Source: JALHSV01 sp964553535
GTDB lineage: Bacteria > Nitrospirota > Thermodesulfovibrionia > Thermodesulfovibrionales > SM23-35
Assembly (NCBI GenBank): GCA_964553535.1
Contig: CAZKLK010000074.1
Coordinates: forward strand, 1-8,806
Length of the DNA: 8,806 nt
Direction: 5' to 3'
A model generated the notes under the pieces. It made no database searches. It saw nothing but the letters and a program-made list of their open reading frames with translations, and had not been told where the DNA came from. Position numbers and translations under genes: made by a program. Each line of letters starts with the position of its first letter. Position 1 is the first letter of the stretch. This document shows, in pieces, positions 1 through 5,205 of the stretch.

Positions 1-4
1 AACC

Positions 5-38
5 GTTCACTTTTAATTCTTAAAGAGTTCACTTTTAA
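5..38. promoter_or_regulatory. Tandem 12-bp direct repeats upstream of the tunR-like gene, candidate operator
   Basis: The 12-mer gttcacttttaa occurs exactly at 5-16 and again at 27-38, a 22-bp period of about two helical turns, so both copies would face the same side of the helix. The repeats stand about 75 bp before the TATAAT-like element at 115-120. No other intergenic copy of gttcac is visible in the window. Direct repeats placed this way suit a dimeric regulator, and the adjacent TunR-type protein is the obvious candidate (autoregulation). The left window edge cuts the region, so the repeats could instead belong to a divergent gene outside the window. The repeat is seen; its role is inferred. 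Confidence 0.45.
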
Positions 39-111
39 ATTATTCCTAACAGAACTAATTTGCCGGAAATTAATGAAACCAGATTTGATGCAATAATGGA
101 TGAGCCATCAT

Positions 112-120
112 TGTTATAAT
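112..120 (+). promoter_or_regulatory. Candidate extended -10 promoter element for the tunR-like gene
   Basis: The sequence tgttataat fits the extended -10 pattern TGnTATAAT exactly. I see no convincing -35 hexamer at 16-18 bp upstream, which extended -10 promoters tolerate. If used, transcription would begin near 127, only about 6 bases before the ATG at 133. That would rule out the more upstream ATG at 100 as the start and imply an almost leaderless message. The region is AT-rich, so a chance match is possible. Confidence 0.35.
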
Positions 121-132
121 ATTATTCATACT

Positions 133-1227
133 ATGGGTAGTCGTAATTCACGGGCGACGGTCTCTTTAATTCCGACGCGCGCAAGCCATGCGCGTATTGT
201 TTCGGTGTCCGGCGAACCCCGCTGTCTTGACACGATACAATTAAGCCGGCTGGAACGGTCGTTCCGGCAATGGGCGGACAGGGCTCCGCGCTCTGACGTC
301 CGTTTATCCCGGAGGCGCGTATTGCTGATCTTCCTTGTGATCCGATTTACGGCAGGCAAGCTGCATGAGGTGATCGCTCTTGATCCATTTCGGGATGTTG
401 ATGTTGAACGTAATGTGGTGTCTTTGGGGAAGGCTGGAAAGAAGGCTCGTCTGGCGTTGCGGGAAGTCCGGATACCCGAAGCACTTTCAGAGGAAATTGG
501 GCATTCACTGAATGACCCTGACTTTAAAAAATGTAATGACGGCCTGTTTAAGATCGATCCCGGCCACATACGCCGCAAATTTTACGAGCGTGCGAAAGAA
601 GCCGGTTTCCCCCCGTCAATGGGCTCTCCGGAGAGCATACGGAAGTCAAGGGCTGTCGAACTAATGCGCAGCAATGTGCCCATACCGGTTGTTCAGAGAA
701 TGCTGGGTCATTCCACAATCAATATGACGGCGTCGTATGTTGATTTTTCTGACGCCGACGTGCAGCAGGTGGCAAAACATTTCATAGAGAGGGAATCGCG
801 CAGAAAAACAAGCGCCCGGAATTCCTTCTTCGGCAAGATATACGCTATTGTAAAGGGAGATATTCAGACGATGGTGAGGATGATCACGCCGGGCGGAGAC
901 ATTATAACGACGATAATCACGAACGACAGCCTTGCAAGGCTCGGTCTTAAGGTGGGTTCCCTGATAACGGCAGAGGTAAAGGCGCCCTGGGTGATTGTGG
1001 AGAAGACTGATAAGGAGCCGGTATCAACCGCGGAAAACAAATTTCCGGGCGTCATTGCCCGCGTTAAGAAAGGCAAAATAACAACTGAATATATTGTCAG
1101 TGTTTCAGACGGCACGGAACTCTGTTCCGTCGTTTCTTCAGAAAAAGGAATCCTGGCGGAGTTTAAATTGAACGATAAGGTGTGGGCGCTGTTCAATAGT
1201 TTCTCGGTAGTGATCCATACCGATTAA
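133..1227 (+). CDS. tunR: TunR-type regulator: recombinase-fold DNA-binding domain with two TOBE (molybdate/tungstate-binding) domains
   Basis: This is probably a cytoplasmic transcription factor that senses tungstate or molybdate; the TunR family was described in sulfate-reducing deltaproteobacteria. Residues (from ATG 133, 364 aa) of about 35-225 have the tyrosine recombinase fold, recognisable from GKAGKKAR, the helix around SPESIRKSR and MLGHSTINMTASY. The catalytic set is degraded: the first Arg position is Lys76 (TAGKLHEV) and the His of HxxR is Glu167. Arg170, His193 of LGH and Tyr202 remain. It should therefore bind DNA rather than recombine it. Two TOBE/Mop domains follow at about 230-292 and 301-364. 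fdhD lies 91 bp downstream on the same strand, suggesting a Mo/W enzyme role. The start is uncertain: ATG 100, ATG 133 and GTG 205 are all in frame and none has a Shine-Dalgarno sequence. I chose 133 because of the extended -10 at 112-120. The family match is firm; the ligand is inferred. Confidence 0.8.
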   Translation: MGSRNSRATVSLIPTRASHARIVSVSGEPRCLDTIQLSRLERSFRQWADRAPRSDVRLSRRRVLLIFLVIRFTAGKLHEVIALDPFRDVDVERNVVSLGKAGKKARLALREVRIPEALSEEIGHSLNDPDFKKCNDGLFKIDPGHIRRKFYERAKEAGFPPSMGSPESIRKSRAVELMRSNVPIPVVQRMLGHSTINMTASYVDFSDADVQQVAKHFIERESRRKTSARNSFFGKIYAIVKGDIQTMVRMITPGGDIITTIITNDSLARLGLKVGSLITAEVKAPWVIVEKTDKEPVSTAENKFPGVIARVKKGKITTEYIVSVSDGTELCSVVSSEKGILAEFKLNDKVWALFNSFSVVIHTD

Positions 1228-1318
1228 TGAGAAAAGGCGGCGACAACAGAGAAGAGCGGTTATCAGTCGCATCTTTGTGCCCGACAGTTCCCGCCGCCCT
1301 TTATCACCATAATCCATA
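1228..1318 (+). other. tunR-fdhD spacer with two mutually exclusive potential RNA stems
   Basis: In this 91-base spacer GGCGGCG (1236-1242) can pair perfectly with CGCCGCC (1292-1298) around a 49-base loop. GCGAC (1240-1244) can instead pair with GTCGC (1266-1270). The arms overlap, so the two folds exclude each other. The long-range stem is followed only by ttt, too weak for a clear intrinsic terminator. fdhD has no Shine-Dalgarno in front of its ATG at 1319. This could be an attenuator-like leader, an mRNA-stabilising stem, or chance in GC-rich bases. I could not match it to the molybdenum cofactor riboswitch. Confidence 0.3.
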
Positions 1319-2080
1319 ATGGAACCGTGCATAAAAAGAAAAATAATAAAAAGGGCGGGATCAACTTCAGAAGAAATTGAGGACCTTCTTGCAACAGAAA
1401 GGCGGGTAATAATTTCTGTCAGCAATGTAGAAGTATTACGTCTCTATTGCACGCCTGCCATGATAAAGGAGTTGGTTGTCGGTTTTCTGCTCAACGAGGG
1501 AATTATCAAGGGTCATTTTTGCGCAGATTCCATTACCGTCCAATCGCGGGATGACCTGTCGATTCATGTAAATATCCCGACCGATGGGGAGGCCTCAGCA
1601 GAGGGAATGGTGAAGACTACGGGCTGCGTCGGTGGTATTACATTTGAGAGGAAGGAATTCAAAAAGGTTTCAGACGGTTTTCTTGTCGCATCCCATGCGG
1701 TCAGAACCCTTTACAGGGAATTTAATCAGCGATCAGTCCTTTTTAAGGCGACGGGGTGCATGCACAGTGCCGCGATAGCTGACCGGGATAAGATAGTGAT
1801 TGTTGCGGAAGATATAGGAAGGCACAATGCGGTTGACAAGGTGATCGGGCACTGTATTCTTGAAAATATAAACTTTGAAGATAAAATGATGCTGGTGAGC
1901 GGCAGGCTTTCGTCCGAGATTGTTTCGAAATGCGCGAGGTGGGGAGTCCCCGTTCTTGCGAGCAGAACCTCAGCAACGAGCTATGCTGTTGACATAGCCG
2001 AGAAAGCGAACATCACCCTCATCGGTTTTGTCAGGGGAGGGCGGTTCAATATATATGCTAACGCTTACAGAATTCTCTAA
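1319..2080 (+). CDS. fdhD: Formate dehydrogenase accessory sulfurtransferase FdhD
   Basis: FdhD is a cytoplasmic chaperone and sulfurtransferase. It relays sulfur from a cysteine desulfurase to the bis-molybdopterin guanine dinucleotide (Mo or W) cofactor of formate dehydrogenase and is needed for activity. The 253-aa protein is close to full family length. Diagnostic features are CTPAMIKELVVGFLLNEGII near residues 44-63, TTGCVGG at 100-106, ATGCMHSAA at 144-152, AEDIGRHNAVDKVIG at 163-177 and the closing SGRLSSEIVSKCARWGVPVLAS block. Escherichia coli FdhD carries a CxxC pair in the flexible loop; here only Cys103 is present and the partner position is Gly106, as in some other family members. 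ATG 1319 is the first start after an in-frame TAA at 1310 and has no Shine-Dalgarno, so translation may depend on the upstream gene. It is likely co-transcribed with the tunR-like gene. No formate dehydrogenase structural gene is in the window. Confidence 0.95.
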   Translation: MEPCIKRKIIKRAGSTSEEIEDLLATERRVIISVSNVEVLRLYCTPAMIKELVVGFLLNEGIIKGHFCADSITVQSRDDLSIHVNIPTDGEASAEGMVKTTGCVGGITFERKEFKKVSDGFLVASHAVRTLYREFNQRSVLFKATGCMHSAAIADRDKIVIVAEDIGRHNAVDKVIGHCILENINFEDKMMLVSGRLSSEIVSKCARWGVPVLASRTSATSYAVDIAEKANITLIGFVRGGRFNIYANAYRIL

Positions 2081-2087
2081 CAACTGA

Positions 2088-2101
2088 TTTCTCATGAGAA
2101 A
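2088..2101. promoter_or_regulatory. Perfect 14-bp palindrome between fdhD and scpA
   Basis: tttctcatgagaaa is a perfect inverted repeat beginning 7 bases after the fdhD stop. It could be a protein-binding dyad or a short hairpin (5-bp stem, CATG loop). No T-tract follows on either strand, so I do not call it a terminator. It lies 19-32 bases upstream of the proposed scpA -35 element, where a regulator site could act. The function is unknown. Confidence 0.3.
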
Positions 2102-2119
2102 AATTGTCTCTCTAAAATA

Positions 2120-2149
2120 TTGGAACAATACATCAGCGGGGCGTATGAT
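2120..2149 (+). promoter_or_regulatory. Candidate sigma-70 promoter for scpA
   Basis: ttggaa at 2120-2125 (4 of 6 to the -35 consensus) and tatgat at 2144-2149 (5 of 6 to the -10 consensus) are separated by 18 bp. They would start transcription near 2156, about 24 bases before the scpA ATG. A perfect tataat at 2164-2169 has no matching -35 and would leave almost no leader. The 99-bp gap after fdhD also suits an independent promoter. Confidence 0.4.
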
Positions 2150-2179
2150 GCAGCCGCTTGATATATAATACAGGCGATA

Positions 2180-2914
2180 ATGGAAGATATCATAAATATA
2201 AAAATCCCGGTATTTGAAGGACCGTTCGACCTGCTCCTTCATCTCATCAGGGAAAATAAGATCGATATATACGATATCCCGATATCTCTGATTACGGGCC
2301 GTTATCTTGAATACCTGGAAATGATGAAGGAGCTGAACCTCGATATCGCCGGCGACTTTCTTGTTATGGCAGCCACCCTGATTCAGATTAAATCACGGAT
2401 GCTTCTTCCCCCGGACGAGGAAGCTTCTTTGGAGGAACAGGAAGACCCGAGGCGCGAGCTTGTCCAGAGGCTTCTTGAATACCAAAGATATAAGGAGGCG
2501 GCGTTCGAGTTCAGGTTGAGAGAGGATGAATGGCTGAAGGTATTCCGCAGGGAGCCGGCGTCGGAAGACGATGGCGAACTGTATCTTTGCGATCTGAGCC
2601 TCTTCGATCTCCTTGACGCCTTCAAAAAAATCCTCGCTAAGGCTCCGCCTGACGTAATATCTATTACCAAGGAGACTTTGACTGTCAAGGACAGGATGTT
2701 CACAATAATGGAGATTATCGAAAAGCAGGAAACAGTGAGGTTTGAAGATCTGTTCCAGACAGGCATAACGAGGATCTACCTCATAATCACATTTGTAGCG
2801 TTGCTTGAGCTGGTGCGGCTCGGTCTGGTTAGGGCTTATCAGGAGAGGCATTTCGGAAAAATCTGGATAATAAATCCGGCCGGACAAGGCGACGCGCCTT
2901 TAAATGCGTCATAG
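2180..2914 (+). CDS. scpA: Segregation and condensation protein ScpA (kleisin subunit of the SMC complex)
   Basis: ScpA is the kleisin that bridges the SMC ATPase heads and recruits ScpB, allowing the condensin complex to compact and segregate the chromosome. The 244-aa length is typical. The N-terminal helical domain shows the hallmark FEGPFDLLLHLIRENKIDIY (residues 12-31), followed by ISLITGRYLEYL and AATLIQIKSRMLLPP. A charged linker rich in Glu and Asp follows at about 78-135, and a C-terminal winged-helix domain at about 165-232 ends in HFGKIWIINP. The start ATG has a weak cagg 7-10 bases upstream. In many bacteria scpB follows directly; here the next gene is on the opposite strand, and the two stop codons lie in a 6-bp overlap (2909-2914). 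Its link to the upstream Mo/W genes is probably positional only. Confidence 0.95.
   Translation: MEDIINIKIPVFEGPFDLLLHLIRENKIDIYDIPISLITGRYLEYLEMMKELNLDIAGDFLVMAATLIQIKSRMLLPPDEEASLEEQEDPRRELVQRLLEYQRYKEAAFEFRLREDEWLKVFRREPASEDDGELYLCDLSLFDLLDAFKKILAKAPPDVISITKETLTVKDRMFTIMEIIEKQETVRFEDLFQTGITRIYLIITFVALLELVRLGLVRAYQERHFGKIWIINPAGQGDAPLNAS
2886..2910. other. Small inverted repeats at the convergent scpA/acyltransferase junction
   Basis: Inside the last codons of scpA, AAGGCG (2886-2891) and CGCCTT (2895-2900) form a 6-bp stem with a 3-base loop. An overlapping alternative pairs GACGC (2891-2895) with GCGTC (2906-2910). A 10-bp palindrome, tccggccgga, lies just before at 2875-2884. No T-tract follows on either strand, so these are not standard intrinsic terminators. 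They are the only structure visible where the two converging transcription units meet, and could slow polymerase or protect the 3' ends. Confidence 0.25.
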
Positions 2915-4015
2915 ATATTTCTCATAAATCCTGTATTTCTTGTAGAGTTTCCCCCCTATCATTTCCACGAGCCTCTGCACGGGGATGTTGTCCTCGAGTA
3001 TCCAGGAAAATTCGACCCGCCGGTATCCTCCCCGTTTCACCCCCTTGAAACCTTCACGGAACAGCAGGGCGTCAACGCCTCTATTCCTGTATTCCTTTTT
3101 AATGCCAAGGAGAAGCATTCGCAGATCTTTGATCCTTCTGGAGAACACGAAAGCCTTGATCAAACTGAGCGGATTCAGTTTCCCCTTCATCTGTTTGAGC
3201 GCCACGTTAAAATCCGGCAATAATCCCATGAAGCCTATCGCTTCTCCGTTTTTTTCCGCTATCAGGGTGAGTTCCGGCACAATGACCTGTTTAAGGTTAT
3301 TGGCGAGATAAGCAAGTTCCTCCCCGGTCAGTGGAATGAATCCCCAGTTCTTTTCCCATGCCGAGTTATATATATTCATGAATATGAGCATATCGCGCTC
3401 GTAATGTTTCCTGCTCAAAGGCCTCACGGTGACTCCGGTCTTCTGAACGATATCGGCAACCCTAACGACCTTATGCGGAAGTTCGTCGGGGACGTTTAAA
3501 ATGTACGCATACAGATCTTTAGCCTTATGTAGGCCGTAATTTTCCATGAGTGAGTTGTAGTAAGGCGGATTATAGGGCGTCATCAGGATCGGGTGATCGT
3601 GAAACCCGTCGATTAGAAAACCGCATTCCTCATTTGTTGAAAAACTCATTGGTCCGCGCATCTTGTCCATCCCGGACTCTCTCAATTCCAAAGCGACTCT
3701 GTCGAGGAGCGCAGACGCGACCGGTTTGTCGTCGGCGGATTCGTAGAAACCAAAAAAACCTGTACTTTCACCATGAAATTCATTGTGGCGATTGTTGATG
3801 ATCGACGCTACTCTTCCCTTTGTCGCGCCGTTCTGTCTTGCGAGAAAAAATCTGACGCGGGCATGATTGAAAAAGGGATTGCTTCCGGAGAAATGCTTCC
3901 GCATATGGCGCATCAGCGGCGGCACATAGCAATGGTCGCGCGAGTACAGCGCAAGGGGTAGTTTGATGAAGTCATTGAGGTTTTCCTTTGATATAACCTC
4001 AATGACTTCTGTCAT
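2909..4015 (-). CDS. GNAT-fold N-acyltransferase, probable bacterial ceramide synthase (bCerS-like)
   Basis: This is proposed to transfer a fatty acyl group onto the amine of 3-ketosphinganine or sphinganine, giving (oxidised) ceramide at the cytoplasmic face. The 368-aa protein is about twice the size of a simple GNAT enzyme. An N-terminal GNAT-like half (about 1-175) carries HARVRFFLAR, STGFFGFYES, MRGPMSFSTNEECGFLIDGF and MTPYNPPYYN. A C-terminal GNAT half (about 195-368) contains LTLIAEKNGEAIGFMGLLPD, an acyl-CoA-loop-like EYRNRGVDALL at 308-318 and SWILEDNIPVQRLVEMIGG. No signal peptide or membrane span is evident. Its ATG overlaps the stop of the upstream synthase gene as ATGA (4012-4015), so it is translationally coupled and needs no Shine-Dalgarno of its own. 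The ceramide role rests on the family resemblance plus coupling to SPT-like and CerR-like genes. On sequence alone it would be called an uncharacterised GNAT N-acyltransferase. Confidence 0.75.
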   Translation of the reverse strand: MTEVIEVISKENLNDFIKLPLALYSRDHCYVPPLMRHMRKHFSGSNPFFNHARVRFFLARQNGATKGRVASIINNRHNEFHGESTGFFGFYESADDKPVASALLDRVALELRESGMDKMRGPMSFSTNEECGFLIDGFHDHPILMTPYNPPYYNSLMENYGLHKAKDLYAYILNVPDELPHKVVRVADIVQKTGVTVRPLSRKHYERDMLIFMNIYNSAWEKNWGFIPLTGEELAYLANNLKQVIVPELTLIAEKNGEAIGFMGLLPDFNVALKQMKGKLNPLSLIKAFVFSRRIKDLRMLLLGIKKEYRNRGVDALLFREGFKGVKRGGYRRVEFSWILEDNIPVQRLVEMIGGKLYKKYRIYEKYL

Positions 4016-5205
4016 GCTATCAGGCCCGTGGTTTTTCCAACTTTCTCGAATGCAGCGAGGACCTTGTCAAGATGCTCGTCAGTGTGGGTTGCCATGTAGC
4101 TGGTGCGCAAAAGCGACATCCCGGCGGGAACTGCGGGGGTAACTGCAACGTTCACAAATACTCCTTCCTCCTGAAGCATCATGGCTATAATGAACGCCTT
4201 TTCGTCGTCGCCGACGATAACCGGTAAAATCGGCGTCTGACTGAGTCCGGTATTAAAGCCAAGCGACCTCAGCCCGTTAAACATTTTCCTGGTATTTTTC
4301 CACAATTGTTCTCTTCTTTCCGGTTCGCTCTCTATGATATCTATTGCAGCACTCACTGATGCAACCGATGCGGGAGGCGGACTTGCGCTGAAAATAAGAG
4401 ATCGCGCGCAGTGTTTAATATAATGGATGACGTCCGCCGAGCCCGATATGAAACCGCCAATTGAGGCGAGAGACTTGCTGTACGTTCCCATTATCAAGTC
4501 CACTTCATCCTCAAGATCGAAGTGCTCCGACGTACCCCTGCCGGTGTTGCCGAGCACACCGATACCGTGAGCGTCGTCAACCATCAGGCGCGCCCCGTAT
4601 TTTTTTGAGAGGGTCAAAATCTCCGGCAGCGGGGCGATATCTCCCTCCATACTGAAAACGCCGTCGACGACCAGCAGTTTATCCCGGTTCTCATTTTCCC
4701 TGAGGACTCTCTCAAGTTCCGACATGTCATTATGACGGTATTTCCGGATTTCTCCGAAGGATAGCCTGCACCCGTCGATGATGCTCGCATGATCCATCTT
4801 GTCGATGACAATGAGATCATCTTTTCCCGCGAGGGCGGAAATTACCCCAAGATTGACCTGAAATCCCGTTGAAAAAATAAGGGCTGCTTCTTTGCGCATG
4901 AACCGCGCGAGTTTTTCTTCAAGCTGCACATGGATATCGAGCGTACCGTTCAGGAATCTTGAACCGGCGCATCCGGTCCCGTATTTTTTGATCGCTTCGA
5001 TTGCCGCTTCTTTAACTTTCGGGTGATTGGTCAGGCCAAGATAATTATTTGACCCGATCATGATCATTCTCCGGCCGTTCATTGTGATTTCCGGGTCCTG
5101 GGCGCTTTCTATAGTTCTGAAATACGGATAAAGGCCGTGCGAAATAAGCAGTTTTGCCTTGTTGAATTTGAAGCACTTGCTGAAAATGTCAGTCGTTCTT
5201 TTCAT
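4012..5205 (-). CDS. spt: PLP-dependent alpha-oxoamine synthase, probable serine palmitoyltransferase
   Basis: The enzyme should condense an amino acid (serine if SPT) with a fatty acyl thioester, releasing CO2 and giving 3-ketosphinganine, the first step of sphingolipid synthesis. From ATG 5205 (397 aa): the PLP Lys244 lies in GTYSKSLAS, His139 in MDHAS stacks on PLP, Asp210 and His213 lie in VDDAHGIG, and Arg367 in LLRTS fits the substrate carboxylate site. The C-terminal VFVNVAVTPAVPAG resembles the equivalent stretch of Sphingomonas SPT more than that of KBL or BioF, as I recall those sequences. Neither a biotin operon nor threonine dehydrogenase is nearby. ATG 5205 overlaps the upstream stop (ATGA, 5202-5205) and gives an N-terminus, MKRTTDIFSKCF, resembling relatives I recall. 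A longer form from GTG 5241 is possible, because GGAGG lies 10 bases upstream at 5252-5256. Family membership is firm; the exact substrate is inferred from context. Confidence 0.85.
   Translation of the reverse strand: MKRTTDIFSKCFKFNKAKLLISHGLYPYFRTIESAQDPEITMNGRRMIMIGSNNYLGLTNHPKVKEAAIEAIKKYGTGCAGSRFLNGTLDIHVQLEEKLARFMRKEAALIFSTGFQVNLGVISALAGKDDLIVIDKMDHASIIDGCRLSFGEIRKYRHNDMSELERVLRENENRDKLLVVDGVFSMEGDIAPLPEILTLSKKYGARLMVDDAHGIGVLGNTGRGTSEHFDLEDEVDLIMGTYSKSLASIGGFISGSADVIHYIKHCARSLIFSASPPPASVASVSAAIDIIESEPERREQLWKNTRKMFNGLRSLGFNTGLSQTPILPVIVGDDEKAFIIAMMLQEEGVFVNVAVTPAVPAGMSLLRTSYMATHTDEHLDKVLAAFEKVGKTTGLIA

Noticed and set aside
133..1227. Integrase-like gene as a sign of an integrated mobile element
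   Set aside because: Key catalytic residues are replaced, two TOBE domains are fused to it, and there is no tRNA, att-like repeat pair or other phage or plasmid gene nearby.
1228..1318. Molybdenum cofactor (Moco) riboswitch before fdhD
   Set aside because: Position and gene fit, but I recognise none of the conserved multi-stem core, and the 91-base spacer looks short for it; a covariance-model search would decide.
2164..2169. Perfect tataat as the scpA -10 box
   Set aside because: No -35 element lies at a workable distance, and the start would fall almost on the ATG; the pair at 2120-2149 is better spaced.
2393..2887. Minus-strand open frame of 164 codons opposite scpA
   Set aside because: It has no domain resemblance and lies fully antisense to scpA, which has diagnostic family motifs.
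4012..5205. Annotating the oxoamine synthase as 2-amino-3-ketobutyrate CoA ligase (kbl) or BioF
   Set aside because: The fold is shared, but there is no tdh or biotin gene nearby, the C-terminal motif is SPT-like, and the neighbours are a reductase and an N-acyltransferase matching the ceramide pathway.
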